Origin: Pseudoduganella guangdongensis
Lineage (GTDB): Bacteria; Pseudomonadota; Gammaproteobacteria; Burkholderiales; Burkholderiaceae_D
Assembly (NCBI RefSeq): GCF_009857475.1
Contig: NZ_WWCJ01000008.1
Location: 62,001 to 126,000 of the forward strand
DNA length: 64,000 nt
Direction: 5' to 3'
Shown one piece after another: positions 54,177-63,509 of the stretch. Position numbers and translations under genes: made by a program. The notes beneath the pieces are model-generated. The model worked only from the letters and a program-made list of their open reading frames with translations. It had not been told where the DNA came from and did not search any database. The first letter of the stretch is position 1. Every line of letters begins with the position of its first letter.

Positions 54177-55169
54177 ATGAAGAAAAGCGTAGCGACAATT
54201 CGCGATGTGGCCGCCGCGGCCGGTGTTTCCACCGCAACCATCTCCAAGTTCGTCAACGGCACGCAGCGTTTTTCGCCCGCAGTGGAGGCCCGCATTTCCA
54301 GCGTGATCGCGGAAATGGGCTACCGTTCCAACCCCTTGGCGCAGTCCATGATCACCGGCCGCACCAAGGCCATCGGCTTGTCCGTCCTGGACATCACCAA
54401 CCCCCATTTCACCAGCGTGGTGAAAGGCGCCAACCGCGTGGCGCAGGAGCACGGCTACACGGTGCTGCTGGTCGATACCGAGGAGACGCAGGGCCGCGAG
54501 CGCCAGTTGCTGGAGGCGCTGAGCCGCCGGGTGGACGGCATGATCGTTTATTCGCGCACGGCGGAGGAGGAGATGGACTGGCTGCTGGCGCTGGACCGCC
54601 CGGCCGTGTACTTCGGCCGGCCGGAGCAGCTGCAGGTGCCGGCGGTTTCCAGCGACGACCAGCTGGGCGCCTTCATGGTCACGCGCCACCTGCTGACGCA
54701 GGGCCACCAGCGCGTGGCCTACCTGAGTTTCGCGTCGTCGCGCCGTGATGTCGAGCGCATGGCCGGGGTGCGCGAGGCGCTGGCGGCGCACGGCCGGGAG
54801 CTGACGGTTTTCGAAGTCGAAGCGCCGACCGCCGCTGCCGGCGAGAAGGCCTGTTCGTCCATCCTGCTGGGGCGCCAGCCGCCGGATGCCCTGGTGTGCT
54901 TTAACGACCTGACCGCGCTTGGCTTCCTGAAGGCGGCGCAGGTGCTGGGCTTCGGCGTGCCGGAGGATATCTCGGTGGTCGGCTTCGATAATATCCAGTT
55001 CGGCAATTTCTCCACGCCGGCGCTGACCAGCGTGGACCTGCAGAGCGAGCGCATGGGCGCGGCCGCCATGCAGAAGCTCCTGGCCATCATCGACGGCCAG
55101 GAGGTCGAGCCGCTTACGGTGGTCGACGCGCAACTGGTGCTGCGCGCCTCCACCACGACACGGGCTTAA
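54177..55169 (+). CDS. LacI-family transcriptional regulator
   Basis: 330 residues. HTH about 8-28 (TIRDVAAAAGVSTATISKFV), hinge, and a periplasmic-binding-protein-like core (ITNPHFTSVVKGANRVAQEHG, VDGMIVYSRT, CFNDLTALGFLKAAQVLG, VPEDISVVGFDNI). The effector is probably a sugar, but no transport or sugar-metabolism gene is adjacent. It is on the strand opposite to the ECF42 and DGPF genes and separates them. Stop overlaps the converging YCII gene by 4 bases. Confidence 0.93.
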   Translation: MKKSVATIRDVAAAAGVSTATISKFVNGTQRFSPAVEARISSVIAEMGYRSNPLAQSMITGRTKAIGLSVLDITNPHFTSVVKGANRVAQEHGYTVLLVDTEETQGRERQLLEALSRRVDGMIVYSRTAEEEMDWLLALDRPAVYFGRPEQLQVPAVSSDDQLGAFMVTRHLLTQGHQRVAYLSFASSRRDVERMAGVREALAAHGRELTVFEVEAPTAAAGEKACSSILLGRQPPDALVCFNDLTALGFLKAAQVLGFGVPEDISVVGFDNIQFGNFSTPALTSVDLQSERMGAAAMQKLLAIIDGQEVEPLTVVDAQLVLRASTTTRA

Positions 55170-55858
55170 ACAGCCACCTTGCGCAGCTCCACTTCCATAT
55201 CGCCCGGCACCGGGTAGGGGTAGGCCTTGACCCAGGCGATGACGTCGTCGCGCGACGCCGCGTCCAGGGTCCAATAGCCGGCGATCAGTTCCTTCACCTC
55301 GGTGAACGGGCCGTCCGTGATAAAGGGCTTGCCGCCGCTGAACTTGACCCGCGCGCCGCGCGCGGTGGACTTGAGGCCTTCGCCGGAGAGGGCGATACCG
55401 GCTTTGACGCCGGCCTGGTTGGCGCGGTTCATCATGTCGATCACCTGCGCCGGCGGTTCCATGTCCGATTCGAACACCGGGTCGGAGCGCAGCAGGATGG
55501 CCCAGGCGGTGTGCTTGGGCGCGGCGCCGGTGTCAAAGCCGCAGCAGCCGCCGGGGCAGCCGGCCTCGCGCACTTCCAGCACGGCGCTGCCTTCCGCATC
55601 GGCGCTCGGCCAGCGCGCCGCCTGGTCGCGCGCGGCGCGGCCGTCTTCCGCTTCGATGAAGGTGAAGCCGGCCACGCTGACATCGTCGAACGGGCCTTCC
55701 TGGTACAGCCACTGGCCGTCGCGGCGGCGCATGCGCAGGCCGCCGTCGGCGCTGGAACGCAGCCACCTGGCACCCGGCACGGCCTGCACCAGTTCAGCGG
55801 ACGGGAAGCTGTCCAGTTCCGACCCGGCGTCGGATTTGCGAATTACCATGTACTGCAT
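55166..55858 (-). CDS. Tandem YCII/DGPF-domain protein
   Basis: 230 residues from ATG 55858, with AAGGAG 7 bases upstream. The C-terminal half is a regular YCII-related (DGPF) domain (SGEGLKSTARGARVKFSGG, ITDGPFTEVKELIAGYW). The N-terminal half (about 1-105) looks like a diverged copy: FTFIEAEDGRAARDQAARWP and QEGPFDDVSVAGF in place of DGPF...ELIAG. A Cys-rich linker GCPGGCCGF joins them. Gene order suggests membership of the ECF42 regulon. Biochemical activity of DGPF proteins is unknown. Confidence 0.85.
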   Translation of the reverse strand: MQYMVIRKSDAGSELDSFPSAELVQAVPGARWLRSSADGGLRMRRRDGQWLYQEGPFDDVSVAGFTFIEAEDGRAARDQAARWPSADAEGSAVLEVREAGCPGGCCGFDTGAAPKHTAWAILLRSDPVFESDMEPPAQVIDMMNRANQAGVKAGIALSGEGLKSTARGARVKFSGGKPFITDGPFTEVKELIAGYWTLDAASRDDVIAWVKAYPYPVPGDMEVELRKVAV

Positions 55859-55869
55859 GCCAGTCTCCT

Positions 55870-56295
55870 TTAGGCGTTGGCGGCCAGTCGGCCGGCGAGG
55901 CGTTGTTCCTGCTCGCGCAGCTCGGGGGTGAACTCGGCGCCGAAATCCTCCATCTCGAAGACGCGCCGGATTTCGATGTCCGAATCGCTTTCCATCGGGT
56001 TCGGGCAGCGTTTGACCCACTCAATGGCCTCGTCCAGCGACTTGACCTGGATCAGCCAGAAGCCGGCGATCAGCTCCTTGGTTTCCGAGAATGGGCCGTC
56101 GATCACGGTGCGCTTGTTGCCCGAGAAGTGGACGCGCGCGCCGCGCGAGCTGGGGTGCAGGCCTTCGCCGGCCAGCAGCACGCCGGCATTCACCAGTTCT
56201 TCGTTGAATTTGCCCATGGCTTCCAGCAGCTCGGTGCTTGGCATTTTGCCGGCTTCGGATTCCGGGGTGGCTTTGATGATGAGCATGAATCGCAT
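55870..56295 (-). CDS. YCII/DGPF-domain protein
   Basis: 141 residues. MRFMLIIKATPESEAGKMPS, then LAGEGLHPSSRGARVHFSG and VIDGPFSETKELIAGFWLIQ define a YCII-related dimeric alpha-beta domain (ferredoxin-like fold). The C-terminal ~35 residues (FGAEFTPELREQEQRLAGRL) are a helical tail usual in this group. Second DGPF gene of the ECF42-linked set, 11 bases before the next gene; AAGGAG-like sequence is at its start. Confidence 0.9.
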   Translation of the reverse strand: MRFMLIIKATPESEAGKMPSTELLEAMGKFNEELVNAGVLLAGEGLHPSSRGARVHFSGNKRTVIDGPFSETKELIAGFWLIQVKSLDEAIEWVKRCPNPMESDSDIEIRRVFEMEDFGAEFTPELREQEQRLAGRLAANA

Positions 56296-56316
56296 AGCGG
56301 TGTCTCCTTAGGGGGA

Positions 56317-56790
56317 TTATGGTTTGCCGCATTCCGGCATGGTTTTCTGCATTTCTTCCTGCATCTGCTCCGGCGTCAGGTCGCGCTGGTGCGTGGCGAT
56401 CGACCAGTTGTGGCCGAACGGGTCGACCAGCACGCCGTAACGGTCGCCCCAGAACATGTCGGCCGGCGGCATCTTGGCGCTGGCGCCGGCTTGCACGGCC
56501 TGCTGGTAGACGGCGTCAACGTCTTCCACGTACAGGTGCAGGGTGACCGGCGACCCTTTCAGGTGCTTGGGGCCGAAGCAGCCCATGTCGGGGAATTCGT
56601 CGACCAACATGATATGCGAATCGCCGATTTTGATCTGGGCGTGCATGATCTTGCCGCCGGGCCCTGGCATACGGGCGCTTTCCACGGCGTTGAAGGCTTT
56701 TGTATAGAAAGTGATGGCATCGGCGGCACCGTCGCACACCAGGTGCGGGGTGACCGAGTGCATGTCTTCGGGGATGGCTTTGACAGTCAT
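56317..56790 (-). CDS. PhnB-like VOC family protein
   Basis: 157 residues from ATG 56790 (GGAGATACACC upstream); the frame to 56850 is an extension. VTPHLVCDGAADAITFYTKA and AQIKIGDSHIMLVDEFP, then LHLYVEDVDAVYQQAV and DRYGVLVDPFGHNWSIATH define a PhnB/YjdN-like glyoxalase-fold protein. Such genes frequently travel with DGPF and ECF42 genes. First gene of the three-gene minus-strand operon. Confidence 0.9.
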   Translation of the reverse strand: MTVKAIPEDMHSVTPHLVCDGAADAITFYTKAFNAVESARMPGPGGKIMHAQIKIGDSHIMLVDEFPDMGCFGPKHLKGSPVTLHLYVEDVDAVYQQAVQAGASAKMPPADMFWGDRYGVLVDPFGHNWSIATHQRDLTPEQMQEEMQKTMPECGKP

Positions 56791-56902
56791 GGTGTATCTC
56801 CGTTGTTGTTGAGAAGTCTGGACACCGTTTTGCGGCCTCCATATTCCCACGACGAACGGCGATGCGCCAGATCGACACGATTGCAGAAGATTTTTTAAAG
56901 CT

Positions 56903-58249
56903 TCAAAGCGCGCGCAAGATGATAGTGAATTTCAAGCCGCCGCCCTCGCGATTGACCACTTCCAGCTGCGCATCATGGCGCGCCAGCACCCGGTCCACAA
57001 TCGCCAGCCCGAGCCCGGCGCCGTTGGCTTGCCCGCGCGCCGTATCCAGCCGGGTGAACGGTTTCAGCAGCTGCGCAATCTGCGCATCCGGCACGCCCAC
57101 GCCATGGTCCTGCACCTCGACCACCACCCGCTTGGCGGTATGCATGCCGCGCACGAAGCACTTGATATCAATTTCCGCCACATCCTTGCCCGGCGTCTTG
57201 CCATAGCGCCGCGCATTTTCCATCAGGTTGGCGATCACGCGCTTGAGGTCGGTCGAATTGCCCAGCACCTGCGCCTGTTCCGGTAGCTCAGCGGTCACCC
57301 GCACATCGGCCTGGCGCCCCACTTCATGCGCGCACTCGGCCAGCAGCGCCGCCATGTCCACATTGATAAAACTGGAAGTCTCGGTCGGCTTGGCGTAATC
57401 GAGGAACTGGGCAATGATCGCATCCATCTGCGCGATATCGGACTGCATGCCCTCGCGCGCCTCGCTCGACAGGTTGGCCATTTCCACTTCCAGCTGCATG
57501 CGCGCCAGCGGCGTGCGCAAGTCGTGCGAAATGCCGGCCAGGATCACGGCGCGGTCGGACTCGACCTGCTGCAAATCGTCCACCATCTGGTTGAAGCTGC
57601 GGTTGGCCTGGCGCACCTCAAGCGGCCCGACTTCGGGCAGCGCTTCCGGGTGGCGGCCCTGGGCCACCTCGCGCGCGGCGGCGGTCAGGCGCTTGAGCGG
57701 CAGGTTGATCAGGCCGGAAATCAGGGCGGCGCCCAGCAGCGACACCACCGACACCACGCCGGCCCAGCCCAGCCATTCAACCGATTCGCGCACGCGCTCG
57801 CGCTCCAGCATCAGCCAGTAGCGGTCGTCGGCAATCTTGAAGCTGACCCAGTAGCCCGGCACGCCATTCACTTCGGACGAGAAACGGGTGTCGGCGCCCA
57901 GCTTGGCCCGCACCAGAGCCTGCGAATCGCGCATCAGGGCGGAATCGGGCGGCGGTTCGACCTGGTCGCTGTCGTCCATGGTGAAGATGCGGATGCCCTC
58001 GTCGGACACCAGCTCGAACAGCAGCTCGTTGCGCAGGTCGGGCGCGGAGTGGGTCAGGGCGGCGCGGGTGATGGTCACCACGGACACCACCTGGGCCGCG
58101 GTCTGCTGTGCCAGCGGCTCGCGCTGGACGAAGTTGATCACGCCGAACCAGGCGGACATGGAGAGCGTGGTCAGCACGCTCAACAATAAAAAAGTGCGCC
58201 AGAACAGGCCGCTGGACAGCGACCCCAGGCGCGGCAGGCGGATTTTCAT
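56903..58249 (-). CDS. envZ: Sensor histidine kinase EnvZ-like
   Basis: 448 residues. Two membrane helices (about 15-40 and 160-182) enclose a periplasmic domain, followed by HAMP, HisKA with the acceptor His near residue 241 (ILAGISHDLRTPLARM) and HATPase_c (NLMENARRYGKT; VQDHGVGVPD; GAGLGLAIV). Belongs to the EnvZ/RstB group; it would phosphorylate the OmpR protein encoded 13 bases upstream. Osmotic or envelope sensing is inferred from E. coli. Confidence 0.93.
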   Translation of the reverse strand: MKIRLPRLGSLSSGLFWRTFLLLSVLTTLSMSAWFGVINFVQREPLAQQTAAQVVSVVTITRAALTHSAPDLRNELLFELVSDEGIRIFTMDDSDQVEPPPDSALMRDSQALVRAKLGADTRFSSEVNGVPGYWVSFKIADDRYWLMLERERVRESVEWLGWAGVVSVVSLLGAALISGLINLPLKRLTAAAREVAQGRHPEALPEVGPLEVRQANRSFNQMVDDLQQVESDRAVILAGISHDLRTPLARMQLEVEMANLSSEAREGMQSDIAQMDAIIAQFLDYAKPTETSSFINVDMAALLAECAHEVGRQADVRVTAELPEQAQVLGNSTDLKRVIANLMENARRYGKTPGKDVAEIDIKCFVRGMHTAKRVVVEVQDHGVGVPDAQIAQLLKPFTRLDTARGQANGAGLGLAIVDRVLARHDAQLEVVNREGGGLKFTIILRAL

Positions 58250-58262
58250 TGCTGCATCAGGA

Positions 58263-59027
58263 TCAGCGCGGCTGGCCCTCGGGGATGAAGACGTAGCCCA
58301 GGCCCCACACCGTCTGGATGTACAGCGGGCTGGACGGGTCCGGCTCGATCAGCTTGCGCAGGCGCGAAATCTGCACGTCCAGGCTGCGGTCGAACACTTC
58401 GTACTCGCGGCCGCGCGCCAGTTCCATCAGCTTTTCGCGCGATAGCGGCTGGCGCGCGTGGCGGGCAAACACTTTCAAGACCGAGAATTCGCCGGTGGTC
58501 AGGGGCACGGTTTCGCCGTTTTTCTTCAGCGTGCGCGTGCCCAGGTCCAGCACGAACTGACCGAACTCGAAGGTTTGCGGGTGTTCCGACGGCGCGCCCG
58601 GGATTTCGTCCGGCTGCTTGCGGCGCAGCACGGCGCCGATGCGGGCCACCAGCTCGCGCGGGTTGAAAGGTTTGGGCAGGTAGTCGTCGGCGCCCATTTC
58701 CAGGCCCACGATGCGGTCCACGTCCTCGCCCTTGGCGGTCAGCATGATGATTGGGGTCTGGTCGCCGGCGCCGCGCAGGCGGCGGCAGATCGACAGGCCG
58801 TCTTCGCCCGGCAGCATCAGGTCCAGCACCAGCAGGTCGTAGCGCTCGCGCAGCCAGAGCTTGTTCATGGCGGTGGCGTTTTCGGCGGTGACGACGTTAA
58901 ATCCCTGTTCGGTCAGGTAGCGGCGCAGCAGGTCGCGCAGGCGGACGTCATCGTCCACCACCATGATCTTGGCCTGGTGGCCGGTCTGGCCGCCGGTGGC
59001 GGCTGGCGGGGTAGTGGTGGTAGTCAT
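58263..59027 (-). CDS. ompR: Response regulator OmpR
   Basis: 254 residues with a 17-residue Thr/Pro/Gly-rich extension before the receiver. Phospho-acceptor D69 (VLDLMLPGEDG), the acidic pocket DDD near residue 25, and Lys in YLPKPFNPREL are intact. The winged-helix domain contains the typical FDRSLDVQISRLRKLIEPD and TVWGLGYVFIPEG. First gene of the ompR-envZ operon; the intergenic region to 59216 must hold its promoter. Confidence 0.95.
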   Translation of the reverse strand: MTTTTTPPAATGGQTGHQAKIMVVDDDVRLRDLLRRYLTEQGFNVVTAENATAMNKLWLRERYDLLVLDLMLPGEDGLSICRRLRGAGDQTPIIMLTAKGEDVDRIVGLEMGADDYLPKPFNPRELVARIGAVLRRKQPDEIPGAPSEHPQTFEFGQFVLDLGTRTLKKNGETVPLTTGEFSVLKVFARHARQPLSREKLMELARGREYEVFDRSLDVQISRLRKLIEPDPSSPLYIQTVWGLGYVFIPEGQPR

Positions 59028-59215
59028 ATTGGGCTTTGTTGATCTTGTTGAATTGTCAGATGCATGTCGCTATGGTAACGTCATAATCGTTGCCGGGGCC
59101 ACCCCGGAGAAAACTCATTACAAATTCTTACAAACTTTACCCCGGCGCTCTTACTATAGGAAGTAGGAGCGCATACACTGCGGGCATGGATACGGCTAGT
59201 ACGACGAGGACGGCA

Positions 59216-59587
59216 ATGAAATTCGGTGCAAAATCAGGTTTGGGCAAGGCGGCAGCAGCGCTCTGTGCTGGCCTGTGCTGTACCGTGATGGCCAGCGCCC
59301 AGGCGCAGTCGGACCCGCAAAACAACCAGCCGCGCAAGGAGGGCCGGCGCGACTTCCGCGACCTGCGCGATGCGCGCGAGTCGCGCGACAGCCGCTGGGG
59401 CGATGCCCGCGATCCGCGTTCTTTCGAAGCACGCGCGGAAGAACAGCGCCGCTTAATGGAAGAAAATAATAGCAATGCCGAAGCCTCGCGCCGCATGGGC
59501 CGCATGACGGCCGACGAGCGCCGCGACCTGCGCCGCCAGATTAACGAAGCAGGCCAACAAGTCTATTCCTTGCCGCCCAAGCGCTAG
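59216..59587 (+). CDS. Small secreted Arg-rich protein, unknown function
   Basis: 123 residues from ATG 59216, which has GAGGA 5 bases upstream; ATG 59186 is an alternative. Signal peptide about 1-29 (KAAAALCAGLCCTVMASAQA). The mature protein is highly charged (RRDFRDLRDARESRDSRWGD) and ends with a helix MTADERRDLRRQINEAGQQV. No family recognised. Divergent from ompR, so OmpR control is possible. Confidence 0.65.
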   Translation: MKFGAKSGLGKAAAALCAGLCCTVMASAQAQSDPQNNQPRKEGRRDFRDLRDARESRDSRWGDARDPRSFEARAEEQRRLMEENNSNAEASRRMGRMTADERRDLRRQINEAGQQVYSLPPKR

Positions 59588-59724
59588 GAATGTGACATTT
59601 ACGTAACGCTACGAAAGCTTTTGGTCTGTTAATCCTCCGATTTTTGATGTTTTGCGTGTAATATTGATTGCCCGCAAGACATCGCGCCCCGGCGCGCCCA
59701 AAAATAGGGCTCTGGAGGAAAGCT

Positions 59725-61617
59725 TTGTCCCAAACCGTACAACAGCAGGATAGTGCCGGCACCATGCCGGAAGGCGTGGTCGCGCGGCCCGACGGGGTCT
59801 TTCTCGACCTGCGCCGCCTTGCGCCGGAACTGGTGGGGGCGGTCGACGCCCTGTTCCGCAGCGGCTATGTGCTGCGCGGCCTGGACTACCCGGTGCTGGC
59901 GCGCGCCCTGTACGACGTGGGGCCGGAGCTGGCCCCGAATGCCGAGCTGCTGGCGCGCATCGCCGACCGGGTCGAGCCATTCCCGGCGCTGCGCAAGACG
60001 CTGTACCGCAACGTCAAGGTGCGCGACGGCGAAGCCGAATACTTCGTGGAACCGATTTACCTGCCGGCCGAGGAATTGCCGGATGGCACCCTGTTGCCGG
60101 AGCGCCAGGCCGAGCTCGATTTCGACGAGTTCGTGGCCGATATGTGGCTGAAGAATGTGCGCTTCGGCATCCAGGTGGCCGAGGTGCGCGCCGCGCTGGC
60201 CGCGCCCAAGGGCGAGCGGGTGGTGGCGGCGCGCGACCTGGAGCCGACCCCGGCGCAGGATGCGCAAGTGGTGGAGGTGGCATCCGAGCTGCACCGCAGC
60301 GATGCCCCGCGCCAGCGCGCCGACGGCACGGTGGACCTGACCAGCTTCCAGAACCGTTTCCCGCAAATCAAGCAGGGCATGCGCATGCTGCAAAAGCTGC
60401 CCGGCAAGGCGGGCGCGCCGGGCCGCACCATCGGCGGCCAGCCCATGCCGGCCCTGCAACCGGGCGACGTCGATTTGCAGCGCTTGGCCGGCGAGGGCAC
60501 CCTGATCGCGCGCGATGCCGAGGGCGAGTTCCTGGTGGCGGCGCGCGAAGGGTTCCTGGACGTGGACCCGAAAAGCGGCAAGGTGGCGCTGAGCGACAAG
60601 ATCATCAGCCGCGACGGCGTGTCCGGCCGCACCACCGGCAACCTGGAATTGATGGGCGCCTTTGAGGAGTTTGGCGACGTGCAGGAGCTGCGCGACGTCA
60701 ACGGCTGCGACATCACCGTGCACGGCGACGTGTTTGGCAATATCCACTCGAGCGGCGGCACGATTGTGCTGGGCCGCAACCTGGTGGGCGGCAAGGCCAT
60801 CAATGCCAAGGGCGATATCACGGTGCTCGGCGTCGCCTCCGGCGCCATCATCCAGACTGCCAGCGGCACCGTTACCATCAAGGGCCGCGCGGAAAGCTGC
60901 GTCATCAGCGCGCCGCGGGTGGTGATAGCCGAAGCTTCCAATTGCGAAGTCTTCGCGGACGAGGTGGAGATCGAGCTGGCCGTGGGCTGTGCGGTGGCCG
61001 GGCGCAGCGTCAAGGTGGAAAGCGCCGGACCGCGCAAGAGCAGCGAAATGTTCGTCTACGTGGTGGTCAAGGATGTGGCCGGCCACGAGGCCGAGCTGGA
61101 GGCGCTGCAGAAACAGAGCGCCAAACAGGAAGCCGACATCGCCCTCTGGCGCGCCGAGCATGACCGCCTGAACGGGCTGGCCGAGGTGCGCAGCTACCTG
61201 ACCCTGGCGGAAAAGCTGCGCAAGGGCGAAATCCAGCTGACGCCGGCCCAGGTCCCGCAACTGAAAAAAGTCGCCGCCGCCGTGGCGCCGCAGGTGAAAG
61301 CCATCGGCCAGCTGCTGCAGTCGATCCGCACCACGGAAGACGCCCTGGCCGGCGCCCGCGCCCGGCGCGACGAACTGGAAGCGCTCAAGCGTGACGCGGC
61401 GGCACGCTCCTCGGTGCGCGTCATGCTGGTCGATGGCGAAGTGCTGGTGCGCACGCTGCCCCTGGGCGACGCCACGGCCGGCAATTTCATGGCACAGTCC
61501 AAGGATTACAAGGCCATGCTGCGCGGGCCGAGACTGGACAGCCTGACCATCTTCACCGGCACCAGTGGCTCGGTATCCTGGCACGGCGCCGCGCCGGTTG
61601 AGGCGGTACCGGGCTAG
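59725..61617 (+). CDS. FapA family (DUF342) protein, copy 1, TTG start
   Basis: 630 residues. TTG 59725 is taken as start because GGAGG lies 6 bases before it and upstream frame reads repetitive GC-rich leader. The central ~200 residues are a DUF342 beta-solenoid: NGCDITVHGDVFGNIHSSGG, LGRNLVGGKAINAKGDITVL and repeated VxxxGxV steps; a helical coiled-coil part follows (about 470-560). FapA proteins are polymers or scaffold-like, some linked to flagella or c-di-GMP signalling; function here is unknown. Next paralogue starts within 40 bases. Confidence 0.88.
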   Translation: MSQTVQQQDSAGTMPEGVVARPDGVFLDLRRLAPELVGAVDALFRSGYVLRGLDYPVLARALYDVGPELAPNAELLARIADRVEPFPALRKTLYRNVKVRDGEAEYFVEPIYLPAEELPDGTLLPERQAELDFDEFVADMWLKNVRFGIQVAEVRAALAAPKGERVVAARDLEPTPAQDAQVVEVASELHRSDAPRQRADGTVDLTSFQNRFPQIKQGMRMLQKLPGKAGAPGRTIGGQPMPALQPGDVDLQRLAGEGTLIARDAEGEFLVAAREGFLDVDPKSGKVALSDKIISRDGVSGRTTGNLELMGAFEEFGDVQELRDVNGCDITVHGDVFGNIHSSGGTIVLGRNLVGGKAINAKGDITVLGVASGAIIQTASGTVTIKGRAESCVISAPRVVIAEASNCEVFADEVEIELAVGCAVAGRSVKVESAGPRKSSEMFVYVVVKDVAGHEAELEALQKQSAKQEADIALWRAEHDRLNGLAEVRSYLTLAEKLRKGEIQLTPAQVPQLKKVAAAVAPQVKAIGQLLQSIRTTEDALAGARARRDELEALKRDAAARSSVRVMLVDGEVLVRTLPLGDATAGNFMAQSKDYKAMLRGPRLDSLTIFTGTSGSVSWHGAAPVEAVPG

Positions 61618-61654
61618 CCGTACCATGGCGCAAGACCATCTCCCGGGAGACAAC

Positions 61655-63508
61655 GTGCCTGCAGACGCTGCTGCCGCCGCACCACAGGCTGGCGATCTGC
61701 CATCGGCCCTGGTGCAGCGCGCCGATGGCGTTTATTTCAAGGCGGAAGTGGCTCCCGCCTTGCTGCAGGCTGCCGCCAACCAGGTCTTTCTTTCCGGCGC
61801 CTACTTCCGTGGCATTGATTACGGCGTGTTCATCCGCGCTCTGTACGGGGTCGGTCCCGAGCTGCCGGAAGGCATGAAAGGCCAGCCGCTGTGGCGTATC
61901 GCCGACGAGATCGCGCCTTTCCCCAGTGCCCGCCGCGAGCTGTACAAATCGGTGCGCATCGTGGGCGGCGAGGCGGAATACTATTTCGAGCCGGTGTTCC
62001 TTGAAATCGAAGGCAACCCGCCCACGCCGGCCCAGCTCGACTTCGGCGAGTTCGTGGCCGATATGTGGAGCAAAGGCATACGCTTCGGCATCGACGCCCC
62101 GGTAGTGCGCGAGGCGATCGCCAGCGGCCGCGTGGCACGCGTGATCGTGGCGCGCAAGCTGCCGGCGGCGCCGGGGCGCGACGCCGCCATCGTCGAAGTC
62201 TCGGAGAGCATCCACCGGTCCAATGCACCGCGCCTGCTGGCCAATGGCCGCTTCGACCTGCACACCTTCCAGAACCGCTTCCCGCAAGTGAAGGCGCAGG
62301 TGCGCCTGCTGCGCAAGGAACCGGCGGTGCCGGGCGTGCGCGGCTTCGAACTGTCCGGCATCGTGCTGGAAGCGCCGCCGCCGCGCGATGTGGAACTGAC
62401 CAGCGTGGCCGGCGAAGGCACGCTGGTGTTGCATATCGACGACACCGACTACCTGGTGGCATCGGTGGAGGGGTTCCTCAATGTCGACAGCAAGAGCAAG
62501 CGCATTTCCATCGGCCCCAAGATCGTCAGCCGCGAAGGCGTGTCGGTGCGCACCACCGGCAACCTGCAGCTGGAGGGCGACTACGAGGAGTTCGGCGAAG
62601 TGCAGGAGCAGCGCGTGGTGGAGGGCGGCAATATCACGGTGCACGGTGACGTCTTCGGCAACATCAGTTCGCGCGGCGGCACCATCGCGCTGCTGAAGAA
62701 CCTGATGGGCGGCAGCGCCGCCAACGCCAATGGCAACATCCGCGTGGCCGGCGTCGCCTCCGGCGCGGTGCTGCAGGCGAAAAAGGGCGAAGTCGTGCTG
62801 GGCAAGGCGCAGAACTGCGTGATCACCGGCGCGCGCGTCATCATCACCGAAGCGCTCAACTGCGAAATCATCGCCGACGAAGTGCTGATCAAGCTGGCCG
62901 CCGGCTGCGCGATCGCCGCGCGCCGCATCGAGATCGATGCCGCCGGCCCGCGCAAGCAGGCCGAGATGCAGCTGCACGTGCTGCTGCCCGATACCACCAA
63001 GTACGACGAAAAGCTGGCCGAATGCGCCGCCCGCGCCGAGCGCAACGCGCAGCAGGCCGCGCGCTGCAAGGAGCAGATGGATGCCCTCATGGCCGAACAG
63101 GAGCTGCGCAACTACATGCAGCTGGCCAGCAAAGTGCGCAAGCAGGAAGTCACGCTGAACCAGGAGCAACTGGCACTGTTCCAGAAGATGGCGCTGAAAG
63201 CCGGTCCCTCGCTGAAGATGATCGCGCGCCTGCAGGTGGAGATGAAGGAAGCGCAAGTCGCGCAACAGAAAGAGCTGATCCTCAGCGAACAAGTCCAGCA
63301 GCAGAAGCTGATGATCATTGGCAGCGCGCGCTGCACGATACGGCAGATTTTCGGCGACACCACGGTGCGCAAGATGATCTTCAACCCCGACCTCGGTCCC
63401 GCCTACCTGCTGCCGCCCAAAGAGGTCAAGGCGCGCCTGCGCAGCGCCCTCGGCAACCAGCCCCCGCTCCACACCGCCCCCAACGGCGACTTCGACTGGA
63501 GCGCATAG
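61655..63508 (+). CDS. FapA family (DUF342) protein, copy 2
   Basis: 617 residues from GTG 61655, which has GGGAGA 4 bases upstream; ATG 61625 in the same frame is the alternative and lacks a ribosome site. Same layout as its upstream neighbour: DGVYFKAEVAPALL at the N-terminus, LDFGEFVADMWSKGIRFGID, FQNRFPQVKAQV, then the DUF342 solenoid (GNITVHGDVFGNISSRGGTI) and a helical part. Clearly a tandem duplicate, strongly diverged. Its stop is followed immediately by a perfect inverted repeat. Confidence 0.87.
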   Translation: MPADAAAAAPQAGDLPSALVQRADGVYFKAEVAPALLQAAANQVFLSGAYFRGIDYGVFIRALYGVGPELPEGMKGQPLWRIADEIAPFPSARRELYKSVRIVGGEAEYYFEPVFLEIEGNPPTPAQLDFGEFVADMWSKGIRFGIDAPVVREAIASGRVARVIVARKLPAAPGRDAAIVEVSESIHRSNAPRLLANGRFDLHTFQNRFPQVKAQVRLLRKEPAVPGVRGFELSGIVLEAPPPRDVELTSVAGEGTLVLHIDDTDYLVASVEGFLNVDSKSKRISIGPKIVSREGVSVRTTGNLQLEGDYEEFGEVQEQRVVEGGNITVHGDVFGNISSRGGTIALLKNLMGGSAANANGNIRVAGVASGAVLQAKKGEVVLGKAQNCVITGARVIITEALNCEIIADEVLIKLAAGCAIAARRIEIDAAGPRKQAEMQLHVLLPDTTKYDEKLAECAARAERNAQQAARCKEQMDALMAEQELRNYMQLASKVRKQEVTLNQEQLALFQKMALKAGPSLKMIARLQVEMKEAQVAQQKELILSEQVQQQKLMIIGSARCTIRQIFGDTTVRKMIFNPDLGPAYLLPPKEVKARLRSALGNQPPLHTAPNGDFDWSA

Positions 63509-63509
63509 G

